From the NCBI GenBank assembly GCA_020632885.1, contig JACKEQ010000027.1, positions 13,974 to 77,973 on the forward strand: DNA of 64,000 bases, given 5' to 3'. The translations under genes were made by a program, and so were the position numbers. This DNA comes from Alphaproteobacteria bacterium. Lineage in GTDB: Bacteria; Myxococcota_A; UBA796; GCA-2862545. This document shows positions 1 through 8,134 of the stretch, piece by piece. The notes under the pieces are model-generated. The model was given only the letters and a program-made list of their open reading frames with translations, did no database searches and had not been told where the DNA came from. The stretch's first letter is position 1, and each line of letters begins with the position of its first letter.

Positions 1-915
1 GGCCCAGTCGAGCGCACGGTCCACCGTCTGCCGGTGCGTGCAGTGCCTCGAGAGGGTCTGCAGCGTGGTCGCGACGTTCCGGTCGACCTCGTCGAACCCG
101 AGCTCGCCGGCCCGCACGAGGTGCATCCAGACCAGGAGGAGCTCCGGGAAGTCCTCCACCTCGTCCGCGAAGGCCGAGAAGGCCGGGAGCTCCTCCATCG
201 CGTCGTCGAACCGCCCCATCCGCACGAGGGCGTGGGCGACGCGGAGGGACTTCGACAGCCTGCCCATCTCGCCCTGGGCGCGGTTGTCGTAGGTGCGCGC
301 GACCTCCAGCGCTTCCTCGAACCGCCCGAGGTCCAGGAGGGCCCAGCTCACCGAGAGCCCGAGGTCGTCGTCGTTGCCGTGCTCGCGCATCTCCCGCTCA
401 GCGCGGGTCGCCAGCGTGAGCACCTCCTCGGGTCGCCCGGCATCGAGGAGCGCGCTCGCCACCTCGCCCTGGATGCACCGGAAGCACGGCCAGCCGGGGT
501 GGATGCGCTCCAGGGCCTCCTCGGCCGCCCGGATCCGCTCGTCGGCGTACCCGGGACCGTCGAGGACCCCGTACGCGGCGCAGAGATCCTGGGTGGCGCA
601 GACCGCCTGGGGACACCCGATGGCGTCCGGCCGATGCGCGCGCTCCACGAGGTCCACGGCCTCCCGGAGCGCGTCGTCCCGCGCGTCCTGCCGGTGGAGG
701 ATGCGGCTCTGCAGACCCCAGTGGCGCACGAACACCTCGAGCCACGGCAGCCCCAGCTTCTGCACGCGGGCCACGATCGCCGGCAGCGCGGCGTCCACGC
801 GGGCGTGCTCCCCGTCGCACGTCCAGGTGGAGAGCTCGTCGATCTGCTCTGCGAGCGCAGGATCCTGCTCCCAGAGGGGCTCCAGGTGCTCGCCGACCCA
901 TGACCAGATGTCCAT
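1..915 (-). CDS. TPR-like repeat protein, 3' end cut by window edge
   Basis: The frame is open from the ATG at 915 down to base 1: 305 codons with no stop, so the C-terminus lies outside the window. The protein starts MDIWSWVGEHLEP and is rich in paired helices with tetratricopeptide-like periodicity (for example GRPEEVLTLATRAEREM and GRFEEALEVARTYDN, about 35 residues apart). There is no signal peptide or membrane segment, so it is probably cytoplasmic. GGAGG lies 6 bases before the ATG. TPR-like arrays usually scaffold protein contacts; no catalytic motif is visible and no specific role can be assigned. It is divergent from the small peptide gene that follows. Confidence 0.75.
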   Translation of the reverse strand, partial: MDIWSWVGEHLEPLWEQDPALAEQIDELSTWTCDGEHARVDAALPAIVARVQKLGLPWLEVFVRHWGLQSRILHRQDARDDALREAVDLVERAHRPDAIGCPQAVCATQDLCAAYGVLDGPGYADERIRAAEEALERIHPGWPCFRCIQGEVASALLDAGRPEEVLTLATRAEREMREHGNDDDLGLSVSWALLDLGRFEEALEVARTYDNRAQGEMGRLSKSLRVAHALVRMGRFDDAMEELPAFSAFADEVEDFPELLLVWMHLVRAGELGFDEVDRNVATTLQTLSRHCTHRQTVDRALDWA

Positions 916-1027
916 CTCTCGCCTCCGACCGCGGAGGCTACCAGGACCGCCGACCGCCGTGACGAATCCAGACGATCCGACCGTCGCGCGCGTCATACGA
1001 TCCCCCCGTCCAGACCAGGAGCTCCCG

Positions 1028-1186
1028 ATGCAGTTCGACTACAAGCGCGTCGCCGTCCTCACCGTGCTCGCCCTCCTCCCCGTCTCCGCCCTCGCCGCTG
1101 CGGCCGCTGCCGGTGCGGATGGTGGCTTCTGCGCCGACCTCTTCGGCGCGTGGTTCGGTGGGTGTGGCGGATGCCCGGGCAAGTGA
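1028..1186 (+). CDS. small secreted Gly/Cys-rich peptide (52 aa)
   Basis: This 52-residue frame has a textbook signal peptide: MQFDYKRVAVLTVLALLPV, then SALA and an alanine run. The mature part is only about 20 residues, with three cysteines and the ending GGCGGCPGK. AGGAG sits 7 bases before the ATG. Its TGA overlaps the reading frame of the selenoprotein gene, so the two are co-translated or at least co-transcribed. The short mature part with paired cysteines could be a metal- or redox-active peptide, but no family was recognised. Confidence 0.6.
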   Translation: MQFDYKRVAVLTVLALLPVSALAAAAAAGADGGFCADLFGAWFGGCGGCPGK

Positions 1187-1404
1187 GCGTCCGCATCGAG
1201 TACTGCCTGTCCTGAGACTACAAGCCTCGAGCCGCCCGGGTGGCGGAGGTCCTCGAGGCCGAGCTCGGCGTCCGCGCCGAGCTGGTTCCAGGCGCGCGCG
1301 GCGTGTTCCTCGTCTACGTGGGCGACACGCTGGTCGCGAAGAAGACGCTCGACGGCTTCCCCACGCCCGAGCAGTGCGTGGAGGCCGTCAGGGAGGCCCT
1401 CTGA
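1171..1404 (+). CDS. SelW/Rdx-family selenoprotein with in-frame UGA (Sec15)
   Basis: Read through the TGA at 1213-1215, this frame gives a complete 77-residue Rdx (SelW/SelT/SelH-like) protein. It has the start MPGQVSVRIEYCLSU, the family CxxU redox motif at residues 12-15, DYKPRA directly after it (the family has NYKPRA-like sequence), and the C-terminal GxFPxPEQ-type segment. The family has a thioredoxin-like fold and a presumed thiol/selenol redox role. The start is the ATG at 1171, or the in-frame GTG at 1183 that overlaps the previous TGA. The stop lies 2 bases before the aldehyde dehydrogenase ATG, so the three genes form one unit. Read normally, translation would stop after 14 codons, so automated annotation would miss this gene. 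Confidence 0.85.
1213..1258 (+). promoter_or_regulatory. UGA codon with SECIS-like hairpin
   Basis: The in-frame TGA is at 1213-1215. A hairpin starts 9 bases later: CCTCGAG (1225-1231) pairs with CTCGAGG (1252-1258), and CCGCC (1232-1236) pairs with GGCGG (1242-1246) around the loop CGGGT, with a 5-base 3' bulge AGGTC. The apical loop starts 21 bases after the UGA and has G as its second base. Both fit the bacterial SECIS rule of a hairpin inside the coding region shortly after the UGA, read by SelB. Confidence 0.7.
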
Positions 1405-1406
1405 CG

Positions 1407-2786
1407 ATGCCCTTCTTCCCCCGGATCGACCCCTCCGACGGGTCCTCCCTCGCCGCAGTGCAGGGCCATGCGCCCGGTGACGTCCAGCGCCGCCTCGACG
1501 CCGCGGAGGCCGCCTTCACGGCCTGGCGGCGGAGCCCCATGGACGAGCGGACGGCGCTGCTGCGTGCCGTCGCGGGGCGCCTGCGCGACGGGGCCGACGC
1601 GTACGCGCGCCTGATGGCCGAGGAGATGGGCAAGCCCGTGTCCGAGGGCCGCGCGGAGGTCGCGAAGTGCGCCTGGCTGTGCGACTGGGCGGCCGAGGAG
1701 GGGCCGGCGCTCCTGCTCGACCGTCCGGCCGACGTGGGCCCCGACGCCCGGGCGTTCACGAGCTACCGGCCGCTCGGCACCGTTCTCGGGGTGATGCCCT
1801 GGAACTACCCGTTCTGGCAGGTGTTCCGGTACGTCGTGCCCGCGCTGCTCGCCGGGAACGCGGCGCTCCTCAAGCACGCTCCGAACGTCCCGGGCTGCGC
1901 GCTGGCGATCGAGACCGTCCTGCGCGACGCCGGAGCGCCCGCGGGTCTCTTCCAGGCCCTGTTGATCGAGGTCCACGCCCTGCCCGGCGTCCTGGGCCAC
2001 CGCGCGGTGCGCGCCGCCACGCTCACGGGGAGCACCCGGGCCGGGCGGTCCTTCGCGTCCGAGGCGGGGCGCCTCCTGCGTCCCACCGTGCTCGAGCTCG
2101 GCGGGTCCGATGCCTACCTGGTGCTCGAGGACGCGGACATCCCCGCGGCCGCCGGGGTCTGCGCGACGAGCCGGCTGCTGAACGGGGGCCAGTCCTGCAT
2201 CGCCGCCAAGCGCATGATCGTCGTGGACGCCGTGCACGACGCGTTCGTGGAGGCCTTCGTGGCCGCGATGGCCGCGCGGGTCCATGGGCATCCGTTGGAC
2301 GACGCCACGCAGCTCGGGCCGATGGCGCGCGCGGACCTCCGGGATGCCGTCGCCGACCAGGTCGACACCACGGTCGCGGCGGGCGCCGGGGTGGCCCTGG
2401 GGGGTCGGAGGCCCGACCGGCCGGGCTTCTGGTACCCGGCCACCGTGCTGGTCGACGTGCCCCACGACGCCCGGACGGCCACCGAGGAGGTCTTCGGTCC
2501 CGCGGCATCGGTGTTCCGGGTGCGCGACGAGCGTGCGGGCATCGCGCTGGCCAACGCGGGCGAGCTGGGCCTCGGTGCCGCGGTGTTCACCGCCGACCTC
2601 GCCAGGGGCGAGCGCATCGCGCGCGAGGAGCTCGAGGCCGGGAGCTGCTTCGTGAACACCTTCGTGAAGTCCGATCCGCGGCTGCCGTTCGGGGGCATCG
2701 CGGACAGCGGGTACGGGCGTGAGCTCGGGCCCGAGGGGATGCGGCAGTTCACCAACGTGAAGACCGTCTGGGTGCAGGGAGCCTGA
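1407..2786 (+). CDS. NAD(P)-dependent aldehyde dehydrogenase, succinate-semialdehyde type
   Basis: The 459-aa protein is a full-length aldehyde dehydrogenase. It has the cofactor-loop motif PWNYPFWQ (residues about 131-138), the general-base motif LELGG with Glu230, and the nucleophile motif GGQSC with Cys264; the 34-residue Glu-Cys spacing is normal for the family. The overall pattern resembles the Sad/YneI group, which oxidises succinate semialdehyde to succinate, but other aldehydes are possible. No signal peptide is seen, so it is cytoplasmic. The ATG at 1407 follows the selenoprotein stop by two bases, so it is co-transcribed with the redox selenoprotein; a link through thiol redox state is only a guess. 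Confidence 0.88.
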   Translation: MPFFPRIDPSDGSSLAAVQGHAPGDVQRRLDAAEAAFTAWRRSPMDERTALLRAVAGRLRDGADAYARLMAEEMGKPVSEGRAEVAKCAWLCDWAAEEGPALLLDRPADVGPDARAFTSYRPLGTVLGVMPWNYPFWQVFRYVVPALLAGNAALLKHAPNVPGCALAIETVLRDAGAPAGLFQALLIEVHALPGVLGHRAVRAATLTGSTRAGRSFASEAGRLLRPTVLELGGSDAYLVLEDADIPAAAGVCATSRLLNGGQSCIAAKRMIVVDAVHDAFVEAFVAAMAARVHGHPLDDATQLGPMARADLRDAVADQVDTTVAAGAGVALGGRRPDRPGFWYPATVLVDVPHDARTATEEVFGPAASVFRVRDERAGIALANAGELGLGAAVFTADLARGERIAREELEAGSCFVNTFVKSDPRLPFGGIADSGYGRELGPEGMRQFTNVKTVWVQGA

Positions 2787-2837
2787 TCGACGCAACCCGA
2801 GTCCCGAACGGCTCCAGCCTGCGTGATATGCGCCGGC

Positions 2838-5342
2838 ATGCACATCCTCCTGGCCTCGGCCTGCGTCTCCGCCACCCCTGCTCCACCCGACCCACCTGCG
2901 CCGACGCCCGTGGTCGTGCCGACCCCTGCCCCGTGCACGATCTCGCTCCTCTTCCCCGACGCCGATGGTGACGGGTTCGGTGGCGCGGTCGGGGTAGAGC
3001 GGTGTCCCGGTCCCGGCTGGGTCACCGACGGCTCCGACTGCGACGACTCCGACGCCACCGTGAACCCCGCAGCGGATGAGGTGTGTGGGGGCGGCGACGA
3101 AGACTGCGATGGCCTCGTGGACGACAGCGATCCGTCCGTGGTCGACGGGATCCCGGCGTGGCGCGACGCTGACAGCGACGGCTTCGGCGGCGGCGAGAGC
3201 GTCCTGCGGTGCGACCTGGACGGCTGGAGCACGGAGGCCGGTGATTGCGACGACACGGCAGACGGCATCCACCCCGGCGCCGTGGAGGTCTGCGACGGTG
3301 TCGACGACGACTGCGACACCCTGACAGACGACGCCGATCCGGACCTGGTGGGTGGGACCCTCGCCTACCGGGACCTCGATGGCGACGGCTTCGGTTCCGA
3401 CAGCTCCCTGGTCTGTGCCGTGGAGCTCGGGTGGGTCGAGCAGGACGGTGACTGCGACGACAGCGATCCCCTGGTGAACCCCGGGGCGGTGGAGGTGTGC
3501 GGGGGCACCGACGAGGACTGCGACGGGTCGATCGACGATGGCGACCCCTCGGTGGTCGGTCGCCTCGACCTGTACGCCGACCTCGACGGCGACGGTGTCG
3601 GCGCCGGTGCCGCGGTGCTCCACTGTCCCGGCGAGGGTTGGTCCGACGTCGCCACGGACTGCGACGACACAGATGCCACCGTGCTCGCCGCGGGCCCGCT
3701 CTACACCGACAGCGACGGCGACGGGTTCGGTGCGGGTACGCCGGTCGTCGCCTGCCCCACCGCGGGCCTCACGGCGGACGCGACGGACTGCGACGACGGC
3801 GATGCGCAGGCCCACCCGGGCAGCACCGAGGTCTGCGGGGGCGGCGACGAGGACTGTGACGGCGCCATCGACGCCGCGGACGACGACACCTTCACGCTGT
3901 TCGCCGACGACGACGGCGACGGGTTCGGTGGCGTCCCCGCGTCGGCCTGCGGCGACACGTCCGGCTCGGTCGTCGCTGGTGGCGACTGCGACGATACGGA
4001 CCCCGACGTCCACCCGGGCGCCATCGACGCCATCGCATGCGACGGGGTCGACAGCGACTGCGACCCGGCGGTGCCCGCGACCCTCGAAGTGCCCTGGCAG
4101 ATCCCCACCATCGGCGGGGCCATCGCAGCCGCGGGCGCCGACGCGACGATCTGCGTGGCACCGGGCCTGTACGAAGAGCGGCTGGTCATCCCTGCCGGGA
4201 ACCTCGCGATCATCGGCACGGCAGGTCCCGACGCGACCGTCGTGGACGCCCAGGGCCTCGGACGCACGGTCACCCTCTCGGGCGGGAGCACCGAGGTGAC
4301 GTTGCGGGGCCTCACCTTCCGCAACGGGGCCGCTGTGGGCGACCAGGGCGGCAACGTCTTCATCGGCACCGGCAGGCCCGTGCACCTCGAACACGTCGTC
4401 ATCGAGAACGGCATCGCCGACGAGGGAGGGGGGCTGTATGCCGACTACGACTGCCGGCTCACGCTCACCGACACCGTGGTGTCGAACAACTACGGCGCCT
4501 CCGGTGGCGGTGGTCTGTTCACGGACTGGGGCGTGGCCACCCTGACGCGTGTGACGCTCACCCACAACAGCACGGACGCGACGCAGGGATCCGACGGCGG
4601 AGGCATGTACCTCCGGGCCGACGCCCTCGTGGAGGACACGCTCATCGCGGACAATGGCCCCGCCGACGTGGGTGGGGGTGGGGTCTCGAGCGGCGAGCTC
4701 CTGATGCGACGCACACGTATCGAACGAAACGACGCGGACTTCCGCAGTGATGCCCTCCACCTCGCTTGGGACGCGACCCTCGAGAACGTGGCCATCCTCG
4801 ACAACGGCGTCGCCGACTGGACCTACGGGGCACTCGGCGTGCGGGGCAGCGTCATGGTGGCCCTGCGCAACGTCATCTCGGCCGGCAACACCCGCGAGGG
4901 TCTCTACAGCTCGAGCTTCACCTCGGACATCGTCCTGGACATCGACCAGTGCGCCTTCGTGGGGAACAGCAAGGGGGTCCACCTCAGCCAGGACTACGGG
5001 ACCACCGTCGCCACCGTCCGGAACACGACGATCACCGGCAACGGGGTGGGGGTCGACATCAACGACAGCACGTTGGTCACCTTCGACGTGATGTACTCGA
5101 ACCTCTGGGGCAACACCACCGACCTCCAGGACGAAGCCGCGTTCACGCCGGGATCCGACGGGAACCTGTCGGTAGACCCGGGCTTCGTGGCGTTCGATGG
5201 GAGCCAGCCCGCGTCGACCTGGGACCTGCAGCTCACTCCGGGGTCGGCGCTCATCGACGCCGGCGCCCCCGCCGTCATGGATGCGGATGCGACCCGGAGC
5301 GACATCGGGCCGTACGGCGGGCCATCGTCCACGGCCTGGTGA
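2838..5342 (+). CDS. large surface protein: MopE-type Asp/Cys repeats plus right-handed beta-helix
   Basis: The product is about 834 aa. The start MHILLASAC looks like a very short lipoprotein or export signal, although the lipobox is imperfect; an upstream in-frame GTG at 2823 is the alternative. Residues about 45-420 hold six copies of the MopE-type putative metal-binding motif: DCDDSDxxVNPGAxEVC, then GGxDEDCDGxxDDxDP, each preceded by DxDGDGFG. One copy (around 3655-3720) is shortened and lacks the cysteine half. The rest is rich in LTDTVVSNN and VIENG-type turns typical of a pectate-lyase-like parallel beta-helix, ending in DIGPYGGP. Such proteins are exported, calcium- or metal-binding surface proteins in Myxococcota; the ligand is unknown. 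Confidence 0.85.
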   Translation: MHILLASACVSATPAPPDPPAPTPVVVPTPAPCTISLLFPDADGDGFGGAVGVERCPGPGWVTDGSDCDDSDATVNPAADEVCGGGDEDCDGLVDDSDPSVVDGIPAWRDADSDGFGGGESVLRCDLDGWSTEAGDCDDTADGIHPGAVEVCDGVDDDCDTLTDDADPDLVGGTLAYRDLDGDGFGSDSSLVCAVELGWVEQDGDCDDSDPLVNPGAVEVCGGTDEDCDGSIDDGDPSVVGRLDLYADLDGDGVGAGAAVLHCPGEGWSDVATDCDDTDATVLAAGPLYTDSDGDGFGAGTPVVACPTAGLTADATDCDDGDAQAHPGSTEVCGGGDEDCDGAIDAADDDTFTLFADDDGDGFGGVPASACGDTSGSVVAGGDCDDTDPDVHPGAIDAIACDGVDSDCDPAVPATLEVPWQIPTIGGAIAAAGADATICVAPGLYEERLVIPAGNLAIIGTAGPDATVVDAQGLGRTVTLSGGSTEVTLRGLTFRNGAAVGDQGGNVFIGTGRPVHLEHVVIENGIADEGGGLYADYDCRLTLTDTVVSNNYGASGGGGLFTDWGVATLTRVTLTHNSTDATQGSDGGGMYLRADALVEDTLIADNGPADVGGGGVSSGELLMRRTRIERNDADFRSDALHLAWDATLENVAILDNGVADWTYGALGVRGSVMVALRNVISAGNTREGLYSSSFTSDIVLDIDQCAFVGNSKGVHLSQDYGTTVATVRNTTITGNGVGVDINDSTLVTFDVMYSNLWGNTTDLQDEAAFTPGSDGNLSVDPGFVAFDGSQPASTWDLQLTPGSALIDAGAPAVMDADATRSDIGPYGGPSSTAW

Positions 5343-5353
5343 CGCAGGAGGGT

Positions 5354-6283
5354 TCAGAGAATGGCGACCTTCTGCTCCACCCGCTCGGCGGCCGACGCGT
5401 ACAGATCGGCCTCCGCGACCCGAGCCGTGCGGGCGGCGTGGCGCTCGGCCAGATCGTAGTAGCGGTGAGCCCGGACCCACACGTTCTCCACGCGCTCCCG
5501 GGCCTCCGGCGTGAGGGACGCGGGCATGCCGTACTGCGTGACCACGTCGTCGCCGAGCCGCTCGAAGCTCATGCCGAGCCGATGGAGCTGCTCCAGGGCG
5601 AAGCGATGCTGGCCGAGGGCGACCGTGGCGTCGAGCTGCTCGCGCGCCCGCGTGACCAACAGGGCGCGGCGCTCCAGGGTGGGCTCCCCCACGCCCAGCT
5701 CGTCCGCGACGTCCAGCCAGAGCGACGCGAGCTGCGTGTGCGCGCGCGCCTGGTGCCAGGTGGCCACGGAGTCCGGCGTGCGGTCCAGCCGCTCGACCAA
5801 CGCCTGGGTCTCGCGGCGGAGACGCCTGCCGTGGGTGCGCGCGTCGCGGTCGGCCGGCGAGAGCAGCGTGAGGCGCCACATCGCACGATCGAGGTCGAAC
5901 CGGGCGGCCTGCTCCTCGTCGAGATCGCGCGTGCGACGCTCGCGGCGCAGGAGCTTCAGGGCCGCCCGCGGATCGCCCGCGTCCGCCGTGGCCTCCGCCC
6001 TCGACAGGGCGATCCGGTGCGTGAACGCACCCTCGGGCTGGAGGGACAGGGCGGCCTCGAAGGACCGCAGGGCGGCCTGGGGCTCACCCTCGTACTGCCA
6101 GGTGAGACCGACGAGCCACGCGGCCTCCTGATCGTGGGCCCCGGGGACCTCCAGGGCCCCCTCTGCGAGCCTGCGCGCCGTGAGGAGATCGTCGCCCCGC
6201 AGAGCGCGCCGCGCCTCGAGGATCGCGTACGCGGGGGAGGGCGTGGAAGAGCCCGCCAGGGCGGGCAGGATCACGAACAGCAT
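5354..6283 (-). CDS. exported TPR-repeat protein
   Basis: The 309-aa product starts MLFVILPALAGSSTPSPAYA, a plausible cleavable signal. It then runs in helical pairs with TPR character (ARRLAEGALEVPGAHDQEAA, EPQAALRSFEAALSLQPEG). The ATG at 6283 was preferred over the in-frame GTG at 6304 because CCGGAG lies 9 bases before it. No catalytic motif is seen. The gene converges with the MopE-repeat protein (11-base gap), and its upstream region is the structured intergenic segment at 6284-6571. It probably acts as a periplasmic interaction module. Confidence 0.75.
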   Translation of the reverse strand: MLFVILPALAGSSTPSPAYAILEARRALRGDDLLTARRLAEGALEVPGAHDQEAAWLVGLTWQYEGEPQAALRSFEAALSLQPEGAFTHRIALSRAEATADAGDPRAALKLLRRERRTRDLDEEQAARFDLDRAMWRLTLLSPADRDARTHGRRLRRETQALVERLDRTPDSVATWHQARAHTQLASLWLDVADELGVGEPTLERRALLVTRAREQLDATVALGQHRFALEQLHRLGMSFERLGDDVVTQYGMPASLTPEARERVENVWVRAHRYYDLAERHAARTARVAEADLYASAAERVEQKVAIL

Positions 6284-6398
6284 GCGGGACTCCGGGTGAC
6301 GCACGACATGACCTCGTCCCCTCTCTTCGGTTCCATGGTAACGTCCTGTTGCTGCGAGGTTCGTGCTACGACGCTGTTCACAGTCCCCCCGTACGTTG

Positions 6399-6549
6399 TC
6401 CTTCGGACTCCGTCCCTCACCGTGGAGCGCAAGCCCTTCTGAAGGGAAGCCAGAAGCGGTGAAATAGAGCCCACCTACTGCAAAGTAGGGGGTCTGAAAC
6501 CGATCTCACGTCCTCGTCGGCAACCGGGTCCCCCTTCGGGGGGGCCCGG
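6399..6549 (+). ncRNA. candidate structured RNA or 5' leader with several strong hairpins
   Basis: The 288-bp gap between divergent genes contains a run of hairpins on the plus strand. GTCC-TTC-GGAC is at 6399-6409. CCCTT-CTG-AAGGG at 6434-6446 excludes CTTCTG/CAGAAG (6436-6441 with 6451-6456). CCTACT-GCAA-AGTAGG at 6474-6489 is a GNRA tetraloop whose stem extends outward through CCC/GGG and AGA/TCT. The last is 6524-6549, CCGGG and CCCC-C(TTCG)G-GGGG paired back to CCCGG, with a UUCG tetraloop. It ends 22 bases before the TTG start of the next gene. No known riboswitch consensus was recognised, so it may be an unlisted leader element or small RNA. Confidence 0.4.
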
Positions 6550-6571
6550 TGACTCGCTCCCAGGGTGGCCC

Positions 6572-7039
6572 TTGCTGCTCTTCGCCCTTCAGTCGGCGCT
6601 CGCGACACCTGTCCGCATCGACGTGCAGGGCGGTGACGCCCGCCTGCTCATCGCAGACCGCACCTACTACGCGGGAACCACGTTCGAGATCGAGCGCGGC
6701 ACCCACCTGGTGCGCCTGGAAGGCCCGAGCCCCTGGACGTTCCCGCTCGTGGTCGGTGCGGAACCCGTGCACCTCTGTCTGCTCCCCACCACCCAGGCGC
6801 TCTGCGAGATCCGGGAGCCGCGCACATCGGCGCGGCTGTCGATCGAGGTGCGGCCCGCCGACGCCACCATCGAGGTGGAGCAGGTCTACGCGCGGGGGCT
6901 CTGGGTCCGCGAGGTACGCCTCGGCCACCACCCGGTCCAGATCACCTGGCGCGACCACGCGATGTCGATGATGATCGATGTGCAGGAGAACGTGACCCTC
7001 TGCTACGACGCGGAGAAGCGGCAGCCCTGCACACCCTGA
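6572..7039 (+). CDS. small exported protein of unknown function
   Basis: The 155-aa product starts at TTG (6572) with MLLFALQSALA, a short hydrophobic export signal, followed by TPVRIDVQGGDARLLIADR. The mature part alternates strand-like segments (VRLEGPSPWTFPLVVG, ARLSIEVRPADATIEVEQVY) and has four cysteines in two regions (around residues 70-80 and at the C-terminus), suggesting a beta-sandwich with disulfides. No domain was recognised. The gene lies directly after the hairpin-rich leader and converges, with a 4-base gap, on the persulfide dioxygenase gene. Confidence 0.65.
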   Translation: MLLFALQSALATPVRIDVQGGDARLLIADRTYYAGTTFEIERGTHLVRLEGPSPWTFPLVVGAEPVHLCLLPTTQALCEIREPRTSARLSIEVRPADATIEVEQVYARGLWVREVRLGHHPVQITWRDHAMSMMIDVQENVTLCYDAEKRQPCTP

Positions 7040-7043
7040 CGGT

Positions 7044-8084
7044 TCAGCCGCAGGATCCGCCCGGTCCCGCGGCCTGCACGGCGAGCATCCCACCCGTCAT
7101 GCTCGCCACCTCCCGGAAGCCCATGGCCTCGAGCTCGAGGGCAGCACGGTCGGAGCGCCCCCCGGACCGGCAGATGGTCACGATGCGCTGGCCGCGATCC
7201 CAGCCCACCGCCGCGTTGTGGAGCGTCATGAGCGGCACGAGCTCCGTGCCGTCGAGGTGGCCGAGAGGCCCGTCGTACTCGTCGTCGTTGCGCACGTCCA
7301 CGAGCCGCACCTCGGACGCGTGGGCCTTCACCCAGTCCACGGGGGCCTGCAGAGCGCCGTGGGCGTTGCGCTCGAGCTCGTCCCATGGGTCGGTGGGGCG
7401 GCCGAGCTTCAGGTTCGCAGGCACGGCGACGTCGATCATCTTCGGGTACGCGAGGTCCAGCGCGTCCATGATGTCCTGGAACTCCGCGAGCGTGCGGCCA
7501 CCGCCCAGGCGCGGGTTGTGCGCCTTCTCCTCGGCCACCGTGCTCATGGTCCGGCCCTTGTAGTCGTGGCCCGGGAAGATGGCGCAGCCGTCCGGGAGCG
7601 AGAAGATCTGCTCGTGCACCGAGCGGAACAGAGTGGGTGCGCTGCCCTCCTGGAAGTCCGTGCGCCCGCATCCCCGGATCAGCAGGGCGTCTCCGGTGAA
7701 CGCCATGGAGTGGTCGCCCGTGACGTAGGTGGCCGAGGAGCCCGTGTGGCCGGGCGTCATGCGGACCTCCAGCACCACGGAGCCGAACGCCAGGCGCTCG
7801 CCGTGCTGGACCTCGCGGTACTCGCCCTTCGCGCCGGACCCGGCAGGGTAGAGGGTCTGGCAGCCCGTCCGGTCGGCCAGCGTCGCGGCCGCCGTGACGT
7901 GGTCCGCGTGGACGTGGGTGTCGAGGGTCGCCACGAGCTCCAGCCCGAGCTCCGCGAGCACCTGGAGGTCACGGTCGACGAGCTCGACCACGGGGTCGAT
8001 GAGGACCGCTGTGCCCTGGGTGGGGTCACCGAGCAGGTAGGTGTAGGTACAGCTCTCGCGGTCGAACAACTGGCGGAAGATCAT
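7044..8084 (-). CDS. persulfide dioxygenase (ETHE1-like MBL fold) fused to rhodanese
   Basis: The 346-aa protein has two domains. Residues 1-235 are a metallo-beta-lactamase fold with THVHADH (His57, His59, Asp61, His62), GHTGSS (His113), GDALL (Asp132), CGRTDFQEGS and PGHDY (His173). This is the iron-site and glutathione-persulfide pattern of ETHE1/PDO, which oxidises GSSH to sulfite with O2. Residues about 245-346 are a rhodanese with active-site loop CRSGGRS (Cys305) that can move sulfane sulfur. The ATG at 8084 was chosen over longer frames because CGAGGAG precedes it. A sigma-54 promoter lies at 8117-8132, squeezed between this gene and its likely activator upstream. Cytoplasmic. Confidence 0.92.
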   Translation of the reverse strand: MIFRQLFDRESCTYTYLLGDPTQGTAVLIDPVVELVDRDLQVLAELGLELVATLDTHVHADHVTAAATLADRTGCQTLYPAGSGAKGEYREVQHGERLAFGSVVLEVRMTPGHTGSSATYVTGDHSMAFTGDALLIRGCGRTDFQEGSAPTLFRSVHEQIFSLPDGCAIFPGHDYKGRTMSTVAEEKAHNPRLGGGRTLAEFQDIMDALDLAYPKMIDVAVPANLKLGRPTDPWDELERNAHGALQAPVDWVKAHASEVRLVDVRNDDEYDGPLGHLDGTELVPLMTLHNAAVGWDRGQRIVTICRSGGRSDRAALELEAMGFREVASMTGGMLAVQAAGPGGSCG

Positions 8085-8116
8085 CGGGGCTCCTCGGAGG
8101 ACATCGATGTCCGCCA

Positions 8117-8132
8117 AGCAAGCTCCGTGCCG
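8117..8132 (-). promoter_or_regulatory. sigma-54 promoter of the persulfide dioxygenase gene
   Basis: On the minus strand this reads CGGCACG-GAGC-TTGCT, matching the sigma-54 consensus TGGCACG-N4-TTGCW at all but the first base, with the diagnostic GG-N10-GC spacing. The -12 element ends 32 bases before the ATG at 8084. Confidence 0.85.
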
Positions 8133-8134
8133 AC

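Noticed and set aside
1314..5879. 1521-codon open frame on the minus strand opposite the aldehyde dehydrogenase and MopE-repeat genes
   Set aside because: It is a by-product of GC-rich third positions; its composition is Arg/Gly/Val/His-rich with no domain, and it lies fully antisense to two clearly recognised proteins.
6420..6552. Known riboswitch classes (c-di-GMP, TPP, cobalamin, SAM, Moco, glycine) or group II intron domain V in the structured gap
   Set aside because: None of the conserved core sequences of these classes could be matched; only generic hairpins remain.
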